From assembly GCA_021527695.1 (NCBI GenBank), contig JAKFAO010000006.1, forward strand, positions 1 to 64,000: a DNA stretch of 64,000 nt. The letters are read 5' to 3'. Positions 34,379 to 46,080 of this stretch are shown piece after piece. The position numbers were made by a program, and so were the translations under genes. The stretch is from Naematelia aurantialba (lineage: Eukaryota > Basidiomycota > Tremellomycetes > Tremellales > Naemateliaceae). Below the pieces are notes generated by a model, which was not told where the DNA came from, made no database searches, and saw only the letters and a list, made by a program, of their open reading frames with translations. Each line of letters starts with the position of its first letter. The stretch's first letter is position 1.

Positions 34379-35824
34379 TCAACTCTGAACCAGAGCGTTC
34401 TTCAGGATTGCTGAAGCTTCGCGGCTGAGCTGCCCTAGAGGCTCTTTCAACTCTCTGACTTCGATGACACCGTCCGGTCTACCAATGATCCCAACACGTC
34501 CGAATCGCTTGGTGACCGCTACGATGAAATGCAGAATCCCGGCGACCTTATCGACTGCGGGCCTGTTCTCTTCTCGAAACGGTGCCAGCTCTGGGCCATC
34601 GATATGGAGCTTGAGCAATGGATGAACTGAAAAGTCGCCGTTGCGATGCAGAGCCAGGTATAAGTGGGACAATTGCGAGTAGAGGAGCTGATGATACATC
34701 TGTGAGGGTTCGTGCAACTTCGTGAGGTCCAAAGGGTCAGTCCTAGTGGGATCACGCGATTTGGAATAGCTTGACGGCATTGCACTTGTGATATTCTCTT
34801 CAGTATCAGAAGCAAGGTTGATCAGATCAGTCACCTCGACGGACGCTTCGAGATCAGGAGCTGAGGCGGCCGGCTCTGCAGGCAACGGGTTCCGTCCGGT
34901 ACGCCGCCCGTGATTTTCGACGCTGGACCGCAGGAAGCAAGGAACCCGTTTGTCCTGGACGTAAGTGGGCGGAGGCAGCCCTCGGGTCTTGATTGTGATC
35001 AGGGCGTCTTGAGGAGGGTGGGCCAGGCTGGTGTGCAGTATGACTAAGCCTGTCGATGTCGTCGTAGTGCCGATCCTTGTCGTCCAAGGATCAAGTTGGG
35101 CATCATTGTCGGGTGGGACAGAGCCATGAGTAGCTTCTGTGGATATGCTTCGGTCTGACCGTACTGAGCAGTCACTCGTCACGGATTGACAGTCTGTCTG
35201 GTCAGCTTCCACTTGATCCCTTTGGTCGACCTCGGTCTGTAAGTCGAGCCAGGCCATCTCGGAGGGCTGTGGCAAGTACGCGTCGCAGTCAAACTTGACC
35301 AAGACGCCGACTCCACCGAATGTATATCGGACAAGCCGCTGGCACCCTGGAGTCCTGTCTGAACCACCAAGGGACGGCCTCGTGGCTTGTTCATGGTAAG
35401 ACAGGTGCCAGCTGAGAGGTGGGCGTGGGCGACGTTGGCGCGGTGGTTCCCAGCGGTCGAGAAGGACCAAATCAGTCCCCGGTGCCAGGTGCGCAGCGAT
35501 TCGGAACCCTTCACGAACAGGACGGAGGGTGGAGTCAGTTGTTGAGCCCGAAGAAGAGTGGCAGAATACGTGAAGCTTGCGAAGGTTGTTACGCCCTGTG
35601 ACGATGGACAACGTGGGGAGGATCACGTTCGGGCGCTCGAGTGCCAGAATTGTGGGATCGTGCTGCGATGAGCCTTCCGGTAGATGGGCGGTATGATCTA
35701 GGCAATCTGGTCTCAGCTGCGATACGGTCCACGAGGGACAGCGAGGTTTTGAGAATGAGGACGCACAATCTGGCCATTCCTGATTTCCGGGAAGGGCGAT
35801 GTCTTTGCAGATTGAACCAATCAT
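34379..35824 (-). CDS. Conserved fungal protein of unknown function (C-terminal part of a fungal family)
   Basis: A single 481-codon minus-strand frame with ATG at 35822-35824. The family-like core is LSIVTGRNNLRKLHVF, then EGFRIAAHLAPGTDLVLLDR, then QRLVRYTFGGVGVLVKFDCD. These match a widespread fungal family whose members are often labelled geranylgeranyl pyrophosphate synthetase in databases (from memory). No DDxxD prenyl-synthase motif is visible, so I would not use that name. A second conserved block comes near the end: QMYHQLLYSQLSHLYLALHR and a helical tail. No membrane segment. The family's usual N-terminal part appears to lie in the separate frame at 36144-36665, so this may be half of a split gene. 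Confidence 0.6.
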   Translation of the reverse strand: MIGSICKDIALPGNQEWPDCASSFSKPRCPSWTVSQLRPDCLDHTAHLPEGSSQHDPTILALERPNVILPTLSIVTGRNNLRKLHVFCHSSSGSTTDSTLRPVREGFRIAAHLAPGTDLVLLDRWEPPRQRRPRPPLSWHLSYHEQATRPSLGGSDRTPGCQRLVRYTFGGVGVLVKFDCDAYLPQPSEMAWLDLQTEVDQRDQVEADQTDCQSVTSDCSVRSDRSISTEATHGSVPPDNDAQLDPWTTRIGTTTTSTGLVILHTSLAHPPQDALITIKTRGLPPPTYVQDKRVPCFLRSSVENHGRRTGRNPLPAEPAASAPDLEASVEVTDLINLASDTEENITSAMPSSYSKSRDPTRTDPLDLTKLHEPSQMYHQLLYSQLSHLYLALHRNGDFSVHPLLKLHIDGPELAPFREENRPAVDKVAGILHFIVAVTKRFGRVGIIGRPDGVIEVRELKEPLGQLSREASAILKNALVQS

Positions 35825-36143
35825 CGCTTGCTGTTCTAGCCAGATATCAGGTACATGTCATGGAATCCATCGCACTTCCCCTTTTAGGATATATCGTCTA
35901 AGGGAACCCGTATCGCCCCGAACGTGCCCCGTCCCTTAGTAATCCATTCGATGAGTCCCTGTAGGGTGACGTAGTCCCTCGTATATAGCAGATCAACTCT
36001 GTCTCGATATCCTCATCGAATGTATCGCATCTCATCTCAAGTATACATCCGTTCTATATAGAAACCGTTCGTCCACGCCAGGTATACCACCGCCGTAACC
36101 CGTACCACAGCCCGTGACAGTACAGCTGGATCACGTCGTCTCG
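35825..36143. other. Gap between two frames resembling one fungal family
   Basis: This 319-base stretch is far longer than nearby introns, and no open frame bridges it. It could be a long intron, an insertion, or a real intergenic gap with a 3' end and promoter. No repeats seen. Confidence 0.35.
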
Positions 36144-36665
36144 TCAGCTACCCTTCTTTGCAGGTGATCCACTCTCACCTGGAATGGCGATTGTGGGTCT
36201 TGCTCCTTCGACCCACTTGAAGCCGCCACACGCGATCACCTCTTCGAATTTGGCATCGTCTACTCTGGGGATCTGCTCAACGTCCAATACCAACAGTTGT
36301 CGTCCCAGCCCGACCTGAAGACCAGTGGCCAATGGGCGATCGTTGGAAGGATACACTGGCAGTGTGAGACTCGAACCCAAGGCAACCAGGTTCTTTTGGC
36401 GATTCCGTAGATGAGGAGGTATATACAGTGCAGCCGACTCAGTCGAGGAAGGATCAGTAGACTTTGACTGGGTGATACGGGAGGCTACGGTAGGCTCGTC
36501 GGGGGGCGAGTGGCGAGAGTTGTGGATCGCGAGAGGGGTAGTAAATACTTTGGTTGCACGGAAGACGTGAGAATGCTCGGCGGATGTCCTTGTAGTTGAA
36601 GGCGCCGCCCCAAAGTAGGTGGTAGTTGCACGCTCTGAGTCCTGGGAGCTGGAAAACGCTGACAT
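36144..36665 (-). CDS. Short protein resembling the N-terminal part of the same fungal family
   Basis: A minus-strand frame with ATG at 36663-36665 (MSAFSSSQDSERATTTYFGA) and a stop at 36144. The Ser/Thr-rich start leads to YIPPHLRNRQ, then a Gly/Leu-rich middle, and ends with FEEVIACGGFKWVEGARPTI and AIPGESGSPAKKGS. The GGFKW..PTIAIPG ending resembles the point in the unknown family where the segment found at 34379-35824 would normally follow. It is read here as the upstream half of a split gene, or as an independent short gene. A second phase is also open over the first about 60 codons but lacks the PPHLR continuation. Confidence 0.45.
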   Translation of the reverse strand: MSAFSSSQDSERATTTYFGAAPSTTRTSAEHSHVFRATKVFTTPLAIHNSRHSPPDEPTVASRITQSKSTDPSSTESAALYIPPHLRNRQKNLVALGSSLTLPVYPSNDRPLATGLQVGLGRQLLVLDVEQIPRVDDAKFEEVIACGGFKWVEGARPTIAIPGESGSPAKKGS

Positions 36666-37246
36666 GGTGAGGAGTGAGCCCGTCCAGTTTGGGCACTGTC
36701 GATTCTGAAGGAGCTGGGACAAGATGATTACTCTCACAAGACTGCTCAAAAAAGCGAAAGAGAATGAAGCAAGTTTGTTCGACTATCAAGGGTAATTGGG
36801 CCAAGGTCAAGGTGAGCATGAGCGGAAGGTGGGCATGCCCAGGGGAGCGTAGCTCAGCCACCCACATGCCGCACGGACGGCTTTCAGCTTCCATCGGGAC
36901 CGCTGAGTGGGTCCCCTGAACAATATAGGCGGTGGTCCTTGTGCACAATTGCACTGTCTTCGTATACCTGTGGCTATATTGAGGGCATCGTCGGGCTCAA
37001 ACAAGTCGACACGTCCCTTCTCGCTGCGGACACACGATCTGAGATGCCTTGCAGGCTCGCAGAATGGAGAGAATAATCGCCACGAATCCCCAGTTTTACG
37101 TTTCCCTGGGTACTCGTGAACCCTGATCATGCTTATCTTGTCGTATAGTTTGACAGCAGCAGCAGCGGTAGCAGTGGCAGCAGCAGCAGTATCAGCAGCA
37201 GCGGCAACAGCAGCCTATCAGCTCGCATCAAGAGCATGCTCCCAGC
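36666..37246. other. Intergenic region with CAG-rich microsatellite
   Basis: Upstream of two genes on opposite strands. The only clear structure is an imperfect CAG/CAA/GGC trinucleotide tract at about 37151-37216, shortly before the GT61 start. No supported gene. Confidence 0.45.
37151..37216. repeat. Imperfect (CAG)n tract
   Basis: A trinucleotide-periodic run of CAGCAG with GGT, TGG and TAT interruptions. It lies just upstream of the ATG at 37247 and is probably part of the 5' leader or promoter. Confidence 0.75.
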
Positions 37247-39304
37247 ATGTACGTAGCACTCTCGAGTGATCAGCGGCGGTTCGTCATACCAGTTGGTGAG
37301 TGGATTCGTTTGGGCTGCGGATACGAGTGACGGCCCTGACACGAGCTTGTTTTTCCTCGCAGTCACATTTACTCTGGTCTTGCTTGGCGTGGTCTACTAC
37401 TCAATCTCGACATCGCATCGCTTGCGCTTGCCTCCACCGATAGAACTGCACCGGGACAGATGTGTGCGACCGTCCACGGGGACCAGTCGGGTCGTCAGGG
37501 GGATTCCGGGATTTTGGGTCTTTGAACATGTATGGTTTCATGATGATTCATTCTGTGAGCTGCGCCGCCTCTGATGACCCAATCACTCCATCACTGATGT
37601 GCTGCTATGGCAGACTTCTTCACAGATGATGGAACACGGATACCGGTGAAGGACAGGGTCGTGCGCGGGCCTGTGGGGTTCAAGGTAGGACCATGGGACG
37701 AAGACATGTCAGCAGACAAGGCGCAATGCATGCCTGACTCGACTCGTGAGGCGTTTCACAAGTGCTTATGGGAGACGAACAACCGCTGACCAGCGGTTGC
37801 TGCCGATCAGTGCTGCTGACGGATGGGCTCGAGGGCGGCTGGAACGGGTTGCATCATTATTACCACTTCGCGGCGGAAAACTTGCTGGGCGGCGTGGCTG
37901 CGATGGGCATGGGAGGAGGCGACTGGCATGGGGCAGGCGCGGTCGATCGACTGGCTATACCCTGGCGAGAGGATTGGCAAGACACCTACGGGATGAACGA
38001 CGAGGTCGTCCGCGGGTTGTTCGGGAAGAGTGAGTCCTCATCCCTGCTCGGTGCCCCTTTCACATGTCTTCCTGTCCCACCCGGCGTACTTTTGTATCCT
38101 GCGCGGCCGAACTCACAGAAAGCTGAGAACGACCAGATGTCATCGAGGCCAAAACCTGGCGGGAGCTCACCAGTCGAGGCGCGAGGCAGCAAGGTCGAGG
38201 CTGGCTTGCGTTCGAGCGACGTGAGTCCAGGTGGACATGCCTCCTATCCTATCTCCAATGCAGCCACTTTCCGCGGCTCTGGTATCTACTGACGCCTCCA
38301 TGGGCAATAGTCATCATTGTGGACCGTCTAGTGGCGCATGCGCATGGGAACCTCGCCAAAGCGTTCAACAAGATGTCGATGGACGCATTTGCGGAACCGC
38401 TCGTCCCGCATTTCTTCTCGCCGTCGCGCGTACGGTTCGCACACCATCTTCGTGCGCCCGCACGACATCGCCCGTGGCCTGGCGTGGCGCTTGCTCCGAT
38501 CCCCAAGATAGTCTACGTCGACCGGCAAGGGAGGGACGAGACGGAATGGAACGATCGGCGCTTGGTCACTGCAGATCATCTTGCGCTGCTCGCTGTTCTC
38601 GCCGAGCTCAAGAAACACCGCCGCGCCACCGTCACCCGCGCTCGCCTGGGCGAGATGGACAAGCACGCCCAGTTTGCAACGATGATGGATGCAGATGTGA
38701 TCATTGGCGTTCACGGCAATGGTCTTACGCATGCCATGTGGATGCCGGAAGGCGGCGTCATCATCGAGGTGAGCCTTCTCCCTCCTCTTCCCTGTTCCCT
38801 GTTCCCCTTCCTTCTTCCTTCCTCCTCTTCCTTCTTCTTCTTCCTCTTAACTTTTCCCTGCGTATCCGTTCCTGCTCATTATCTCCCTCTCACCCTCGGG
38901 CTCCCAGCTCCGGCACATCAGGCAGGCTCGTCGCGCAATCCACAAGCTCAGCTAAATCCGCACAGCTCTTCCCACCCCGAAGCTTCCTCGCAGACTATGC
39001 GATCGTGGCAGACGTGCTCGACCATCAACACCATGTGGTTGTAAGTTCCATTCCGACAATCGCCCACGAACTTGACGGGAGTGTAGTGGAACGATATTGT
39101 CGTGTCTCGGTACGACTGGGAGCGAGAGACTCGCGAAGGAACGCTCGATAACGAGCTGCTTCACAATGGGACGCACATCCCGGTAAGCCATACGCTCCCT
39201 CTGCTAATCTTCCCGAAACTTATGACGGTTGATAGCTCGATTCTGCCTTTATCAGCGCACTCTTGGACCACACCTTGCGATCGTTGTCGATGCCACCGGA
39301 CTAG
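37247..39304 (+). CDS. GT61 (DUF563) glycosyltransferase, type II membrane, copy 2
   Basis: I choose ATG 37247 because its exon (37247-37295) joins in frame to the membrane helix VTFTLVLLGVVYYS. Lumenal blocks are HHYYHFAAENLLGG, PKIVYVDRQGRDE and MDADVIIGVHGNGLTHAMWM, the GT61 signature. After a 197-base, extremely pyrimidine-rich intron (38769-38965) it reads LFPPRSFLADYAIVADVL and WNDIVVSRYDWERETREG, ending LRSLSMPPD. All expected parts of a GT61 enzyme are present. Acceptor and donor cannot be told. It is closer in signature to copy 1 (29622-31602) than to the partial copy at the window end. Confidence 0.85.
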
Positions 39305-39412
39305 GAAAGATCCCGTGTTTTCATTTTTGGTTGAAGCGAGTTTAGATGTCGAATTCGGAAGTAGCTTTCTTGCGTACAGAACCGAGCATCTCAGTGCTTT
39401 CACCAATGCATG

Positions 39413-40876
39413 TCATGGTGCTCGCCGTGGAGTGGAGTCTGAGCCATACCAGACGAAACTATAACTCTCCGCTCTGGTCCTTCCCTCTTTCTCGGCCGCA
39501 GCTTCAGGACCAGTACCTGTACCCGTCCCTTTGGCCTGAGTATGCCTCAACCCGCTGGCACCGGGACTCGGGGTACGACCTCTTGTCGTCGCTCCACTGA
39601 TACCCGGCGGCGGGGTGCCTCGTCTCGACATGGGCGGAGTCGGCGTCATCGTCCGGTTCAGACTGGGAGCCGTTCCGCTCTCCGTTAAGACTGGCTTCTG
39701 CTTGTTGTGCGCCGCAAAACCAAACCATCTCCCCCTGCTTGCTAAGCGTGCCTCTTCTCTCGCCTTTTCTTCCCGCCGCCGCTCAAAGGCAGCACGGTAC
39801 CGCTCGTATCCCTCGCGAAAAGACCGGTCGACGCGGGATGAGAAGATGAGCTCGCCACGGGGGTTGTTGGAAGGTGGGATAGTGGCCATGACGCCGTTCG
39901 AAGGGGTCCGCCGGGCCTTCGTCGATGTAGGCTGGGACGAGGGTTTGAGCAGCCCTCCAACTTGTGCTTGGGATGCGGCGGGGGTGAGGTATGGGATGGG
40001 GAATGGGAGGTATGCGAGTAATGTTGCAAGGGTTAGGCGGGGACGTTTCATATTGAGATGCATGTTGAGTGGGCGGAGCGCTTTGTTGGAGTGATTAATG
40101 TAGCTGTGCAGTATGAGGCCCTGATCTGACTAATTCTCAGTCGAGGACAGACGTACCTGAGTGCGTAGCGGATTTTCTCCTCGTACATGCCACTTGCAAA
40201 GAACAGGACGAGGGTAATGATGACGACGGCGAGCATAGCCTGTATTGCGCGCATCGTGAGAAGATCCTACGTGGGTTCTCATCAGCACTTGAAAGAGAAA
40301 CAGGGACCTCTGGACATACCTGTGGGGGATGGAGGATGAGCCGGTGAGCCGTGAAGAAGAGAACGGCAAGGCAGGAGTAGAGGAATGCTGAAAGAGTCAG
40401 CTGGCGCTCGTGATCGCTCGTGGGTAAATGTCCTTGAAAGCATTCCAGCATCTGAAGACTATGAAACGCATCAATCTACTCCTTCTGACCTCCCTTGTCC
40501 TGAACTTCGATGTGCTGGCGGATTACACTCGACGGTCTCTTTCCGTCCGTCGTACATCGCATCGCCGTTCTCTGCGATCTCTGCTCCTTCGCTGTGTCTA
40601 CCGAGAGAAAGGAGGACCAAGAGAAGACCTGCTAAGCTCACCACTATAACGCCTCCTCCTACGTCTGAGCATCTCGGCATTCATCTTGAGCCGTTCCTCG
40701 AAGAGCAGCAAATCGCGGTACGTCGCCGTATCCGCCGCAGGATGGAAGGGGGCAGTCGCTGCTGGCCTGCTGGGAGTCGGTGAGCGCGAGTCGGGTGTCA
40801 ATCCTCCCTTAGATGGGAGAATGTCCAAGACCGACGCGCGAGGATTAGGAGTGGGTTCCTTCCGAACGGTCAGCAT
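39413..40876 (-). CDS. SPO7: Spo7-like regulatory subunit of the Nem1-Spo7 lipin phosphatase
   Basis: A minus-strand gene. ATG is at 40874-40876 (MLTVRKEPTPNPRASVLDIL) and the stop at 39413. After a Pro/Ala-rich start comes the family block YRDLLLFEERLKMNAEMLRR, then two membrane helices on separate exons: LSAFLYSCLAVLFFTAHRL and AIQAMLAVVIITLVLFFASG. The latter is followed by MYEEKIRYA, the most conserved Spo7 signature. In yeast, Spo7 anchors the Nem1 phosphatase at the nuclear/ER membrane, where it dephosphorylates the lipin Pah1 and steers lipid synthesis. The C-terminal about 200 residues are long, basic and Pro/Thr/Gly-rich, longer than in S. cerevisiae. A housekeeping function among glycan genes. 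Confidence 0.85.
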
Positions 40877-41305
40877 GCGACGGGAGAGGAATCAAGAGAT
40901 GAAAGGACGGCAAGCGGATACTGACAAGTGGTCGGGGCATTTTTGTGGAAGCCTCCGTAGTTCGGAGGGATGCGCGAGACGACCGACGCTTCTCGGACCA
41001 GGGAGTAGCTACGAGCTGGATGGGATGCTATTTTGACATTATAAAAGCGGTTTGACAATGCAGAGATCCGACAAACGAGGTGAGCTGCAGTTGCCGTGCA
41101 GTGGGGACAACAAGTGGAGGGGCAAATGACGTGGCATAAAGCATCAAAGCCTGGCGATGATACAGGAGACATGTGTGAGCATAATATGCATGTGTCAGCT
41201 GGTGTAGTCCAAGGTAGTAGTCTATATAAAGGTGACATCCCTGCCATCCTATCTATGGATGCACTCTAAACACTGCAGATCAGCAAACTGCCTATTCCCA
41301 GGAGC
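40877..41305. other. Intergenic region
   Basis: 5' side of the Spo7-like gene and 3' side of the SGNH gene, both on the minus strand. No repeats or genes seen. Confidence 0.4.
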
Positions 41306-43646
41306 TCACCTCATGACCGAAATGATCCTAAACTCGTGCCCTCCTTCTGGATCGTCTGTCTCCTCCAACAGCTCGCAATGGAGCGTATGTTGCCCTCGCT
41401 CAATGTCCTCGAACTGCAACCCTCTATGCCGGCATCAGAATTCGAAGACGGGGGGGACGAGGAGCAAATTCCGTGGACTGACTGGCCGATACTGTAGTTG
41501 TTCGACCAGTATCCGTCTGCTCGCTTGGAATTCTTCTTGTCTCTGTCGATCCAGCACATGACACTTCCCAAGCCGTACTCGGCGGAACGCAGATAATGGA
41601 AAGTAACGGTACCCAAAGCTACGGAGAATGTGAAGGAAATGGTCGATCCTGGCTTGTCGGCGACAAGATAATGCTGTCACGCTTCAGTGGATATTCGCCA
41701 CTCTGTCTCTCAGACTTACCTTGTGTTCCCAATTCCACTCCCGCCTGGCGAATCAGCGTGACCTACGACGGGAAAAATGACGCCAGTAGAGGCGGAATTC
41801 AGAACGTCACAGGGCCAAAAGGTTTGGAATGGACAGCCAACTGACCACCCGTTAGCTTCAAGAGGGACGAGCTTGTGCTTCTCCGCATTGGCCGACCAGC
41901 ATTCAGGCTCGATCTTGGGCGTGATCGTCTCTCGGTCCCATTGTTGCATGAGACGTAGCTGCGCCTGTGAGCACCGCCACGACGAGGCTCCACGCTTACG
42001 CGTGGTAATGGGGGGACCAAGGCTGTCTTGTCTGGCTTGTCCCTCTTCATTTGACACCTTACCGTGTCCAGATACGCGTTCGTCAGGTCCCCCATGAGTC
42101 TGTGACCCTGCCATGACAGCTGCCTTCATTAGAGACACTCAAACCCCCGCAAAGATAAGGGCTCACATGCCGCTTGTCGACGTTCGACAGATCATCTTCA
42201 GGCACATCGCCTGCATAGACATGGAAGTATTCCCCGACCAACGTGTTGTTTGCGAGGATGTCGGGCAGGACAACATTCCTGAGAGATATGATGGGGATGT
42301 CGTAATACTAGAAGTGCCGTCAGGACGTGACGTGCAGATTCGGATCAAAACCTGCCTGTGCGACCGATTCATGCTGGACAGAGCCGTCAACAACATACCT
42401 CTCGATGAGGCGACTCACCAAATCACCTCCGAGACCAATACGACTGAACATGAGAGCTAGGATCCTGTTAGGTCAACTCGTCTCTCCATCTTGTTGCATG
42501 GCCGGGTTCTCACTGAAGGTTGATGATGGCGGGCTGGTTGGGCATGTCGAGCAGGCCTCGGACCATGAGCTCGTACGAGTCTATGCGATTGAAGATCCTG
42601 CCTCGAGCATTAGTTCTTCATGTGGATCCTTGGATACAGCTTACATCTCGTCGTTGATGGCTTGGGGGATCACGTCAGCGGGGCAGCCCGTGGGAAAGGG
42701 GCTGCTTACAGAGCTCAATGAGGATCAAATCGACATCCAGGGGAATATGCTCCTTGAAACACAAGGAAAAGTAACCAGAACCTATCTGGATGAGCTGGTA
42801 TTCCTAATGCAGTGCATGTCGACGAGGAGAGAAGGACCTGCCAGTACCACCCTGTGCGCCATTGATGAAGCCATTCTTTCCTCCCCCGTCTTCGTTTCCG
42901 CTCTTCCCAAGGGCAATGCCGTTGGGTGCAGGATACAGCGCGTCGAGGTGATCGAAGATGATACGTGCGAGGTTGCGCGGATTGTGTTCGTTGGTCACAC
43001 CTGGCTGGTTGAGACCGTGTCCCTTGGCCACTGATGGTGTGGCATCGCGTGAGGAGGATGATGAGGAGAGATCACCAGGCAAAGGTCGATAGTAGCGAAG
43101 ATGATGAATACCAGAAACCGTCGCGTGAGCCCTCACCCCGCCCGTCTTGAATGCGACTGACCTGAGCCGCCAATCACTCCTACGGTGAACCCTTGTCCTG
43201 TTGCTGCCTTTTCGAGAAACCTCTGCAACCTGACATTGGAGCCTGCATCATCAGGCTTGCCTCACGAAGCAGTCTCACCGCTGTAACCGATAGCTTGCTG
43301 GAGCTTCCCCTCCCTACGACGGTGTTCCTCAGCATAATCATGTCTGTTAACAGCAGCAACACTGTGTTGCAGCTAGCACCTACCCGAGGTCAGTGCAGAG
43401 TCTGGGGGCGACATCACACATCCCGCAACTGATCCTTCCCTCCCGTACCGTTTCTTCAGAAGCTTCGGTCCTCGCCGCCAACCATCCATATGTATGCAGG
43501 GAGTCTGCAACAGAGGCCCAGTGGCCACCATCTGATTCATGGAGGTTGAAAGATTGGGGCGAGTCGAGACAGACGAAAAGGACTATCAGGACATTGAGGA
43601 AGAGGGATACGCCGAGGTAGAGGCGGCCACGAAGACTGGGGACCAT
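41306..43646 (-). CDS. SGNH-hydrolase-type protein, type II membrane (fungal capsule/esterase-like family)
   Basis: A minus-strand gene with about ten short exons. ATG is at 43644-43646 (MVPSLRGRLYLGVSLFLNVL, a membrane helix) and TGA at 41306-41308. Spliced blocks are FTVGVIGGSVSKGHG (nucleophile Ser block), IIFDHLDALYP, KNGFINGAQGG, HIPLDVDLILIEL with AINDE (Asn block), YDIPIISLRNVVLP, and DKRH (Asp-x-x-His block). A second lobe follows with AEYGLGSVMCWIDRDKK and ends EGGHEFRIISVMR. This layout fits a basidiomycete family of membrane-bound SGNH proteins. Acyl transfer to, or removal from, surface polysaccharide is a reasonable guess but not shown. The promoter is divergent with the M24 gene. 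Confidence 0.75.
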
Positions 43647-44287
43647 GGATAAGCCGCGCTCGTCGTGGTCAAGGCGATCAGCAGGGGATCAGAAGGCGTT
43701 TGTAGTGCGCAAGATGCACGTTGGGTATGTGTCCACTGAGACCCCAAAGCAGAGGAGATGGATCAAAGGCATTGCAGCGTCGGGACGGTAGGGATGAGGT
43801 ATTGATGGGGGTTTGGCCGACGACACCCCGGAATAGCCAGTACATGAGCTAAACATCAGCCTGTCATGAGAAAGCGCAGCCAGTGGGATTGATTGGGGGG
43901 GTCCATGCTTGGCTCGTTTGACCCCCCTCTGGTAAGGCTGGACCGTGCTCTACAGTGACCTTTGCAGATCATTCAAACGACACTGGGGTTACCGGCCACG
44001 GGTCGCCATGTCCGACAGACTGTTGGCTGCGAGAGGGTCATCTCCATATGGGCAGGAGGGTCGCTGCTGTCATGAAGACGACGCTTTGGCTGCTTCGAGG
44101 AGCCAGGTGCTGCTACTGACCCCCACTGATGAAACCGACAGCAATGAAGAGACACTCTCGACGTCGTCGGGTCTGGCCGAAGATAGATCGCATGTCCAAC
44201 TCCGTCCTCTTAGGCAGGTCCTGGGTTGTTCAGCCCCTCGCTACCTTGCCTCTCGTTCTGTAGCCCAGTCCAGCATCGTGACGAGCA
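43647..44287. other. Divergent promoter region, SGNH protein / M24 protein
   Basis: A 640-base gap between divergent genes. An open frame covering 43945-44394 lacks family features and overlaps the M24 gene start in another phase. No other structure noted. Confidence 0.4.
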
Positions 44288-46080
44288 ATGCAGCTGAGCG
44301 TACTCCTCGTCGTTCTGGCCAGTTTGGTTGGCGTGCTCGCCAAGCAGCCGAAAGCTCAATACCGAGACCTACCCACACTTCGGAGACAGGATGAGCTCGA
44401 GCAAGCTTGGGTGCAGAAGCGATACGAGCTGATCCCCTCTATACTCAAGAAGCAGTACGTTACATTTGTCATTCTGGACGCAGTTGCATATGACTCCCAT
44501 GTCTCTCTGTTCTCGTCTTCCTGTCTTCCTTCCTTCAAAGGAATCACTGGTCATTCCTCTGTTCATCCAGATGCTGATGTGGTGCTGCAGCGGATATGAC
44601 GCGTGGATCCTGTCCATGCGCGAGTACGCAGAAGACACGGCCTTTCGCGCGCTTGTATCCAGCACGACAACATTCTCGGCCCGACGACGTACGCTGTTCA
44701 TGTTCCATACGGATCCGACAGTGCCCAGTCCGTTCCACTACATTGAGCTCAAGGAGGAACTATGGGACGCTCTGAATGAGACTCTGCACAAAGTGGACCC
44801 CAAAAAGATTGCCGTCAACGTATGTTGTTTCTCTGCCTTCCTCTTTCATGGCGGCTGTGGCTTGGGGTACCACTAACCAAGGCAGATCGACGAGGACATG
44901 GCATTCTCGGATGGACTGCACACAGGCGAGGGCCGACTTTTACTCTCCAAGCTGGGCCCATATGCCGATCGCGTATCGAGCGAGCGTGCCATTGGCGTCG
45001 AGACAGTCGCTGCGCGTGTGGGCGGGGCAGAGCAGCTGGGGATGTACAAGCTCATGATGGAGAATGTATGGGCAATGATCCAGGAGGGATTCAGCGAGCG
45101 CGTCGTCGAAATCGGCAAGACCACGAGCAGTGACCTTGAGTGGTGGTTCAGGGACGTCATGCGATGGCGAGTAAGTCGGACGTGGCGGAATGGACAAGAA
45201 CAGCTAATTTCATATGGTAGCTGGGCACCGGAACGTGGTTCCCTCCGTCTGTTACCATCTACCGGTCGCCAACAGAGCCGAGCGTAGACCAGGATCCTTA
45301 CATGCGTCCAGGCGGTGAGCTGCCCACCTCCATAGGTACAGTGCTGAAACGTTGGGACAGATCTCCTGCACGTGGACATTGGCATCACGGCGATGGGAAT
45401 GAATACCGATACTCAGCACCTTGGCTACATCCTTCGTTCGAACGAGACGTCTCCTCCCGGATCCTTGATCAAGGGCCTACACGACGCCAACAAGTTACAA
45501 GACTTTGTGCGGCACCAGATGGTACCAGGTCGGACGGGGGACGAGGTGTTGGAGAAGGTGTTTGAGGATATGAAGGATGCAGGCCTGAAAGGGAGGATCT
45601 ATAGCCATCCGATCGGCGATTACGGGCATAGTGCCGGAGCAGTGATTGGGATGGCCAACAACCAGGGTCGTGAGTCCACGAAGAGCCAGATTTCAGGTCG
45701 TATTAATCCATGTTAGCGATTTCAGGCGGTGGCACAAACAAGGTGCTTAAAAACTACTGGACGAGTGTCGAGCTCGCTGGCGTCACGTATATTCCCGAGT
45801 GGGGCGTTGAACAAGCAGTAAGTTCGACGCCGGGAGGATTCCATAACAACACTTCCTCTTCTGCCGAAACTGTACCTTATCCCACGCGGTGGTCAACCAC
45901 GCTGACATGCCTCAGTTTGAGCTGGAAGAAGATGTCTACTGGAATCCAGAGAGCAGCACGTTCGAGTGGGTATTTGGTCAACAGACCGAGATACATCTCG
46001 TCAAGCCAAACTACAAGAAACACGGCTGGATCGGTGCGGCGGCTGCGAGGCTGGGGGTAGACGTCGTCAAGTGGCAATAG
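44288..46080 (+). CDS. Secreted M24 metallopeptidase-like protein (Xaa-Pro aminopeptidase/creatinase fold)
   Basis: ATG is at 44288, with a cleavable signal peptide (MQLSVLLVVLASLVGVLA). The mature part starts with the N-terminal creatinase lobe (DAWILSMREYAEDTAFRAL, PKKIAVNIDEDMAFSDGLHT). The pita-bread lobe then has LLHVDIGITAMGMNTDTQH, giving the two metal Asp residues 11 apart. Next come HPIGDYGHSAG (metal/catalytic His), FELEEDVYW and a late QQTEIHLV, candidate Glu ligands. Most ligands seem present, so it may be an active dinuclear metallopeptidase in the secretory path or cell wall. Substrate unknown. The second intron is unusually long for the locus (about 44456-44589). Stop TAG 46078-46080. 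Confidence 0.75.

Noticed and set aside
36454..36954. Minus-strand frame reading NYHLLWGGAFNYKDIRRAF
   Set aside because: Looks protein-like, but the competing phase has an ATG and continues into the PPHLR and conserved C-terminal part, so it was preferred.
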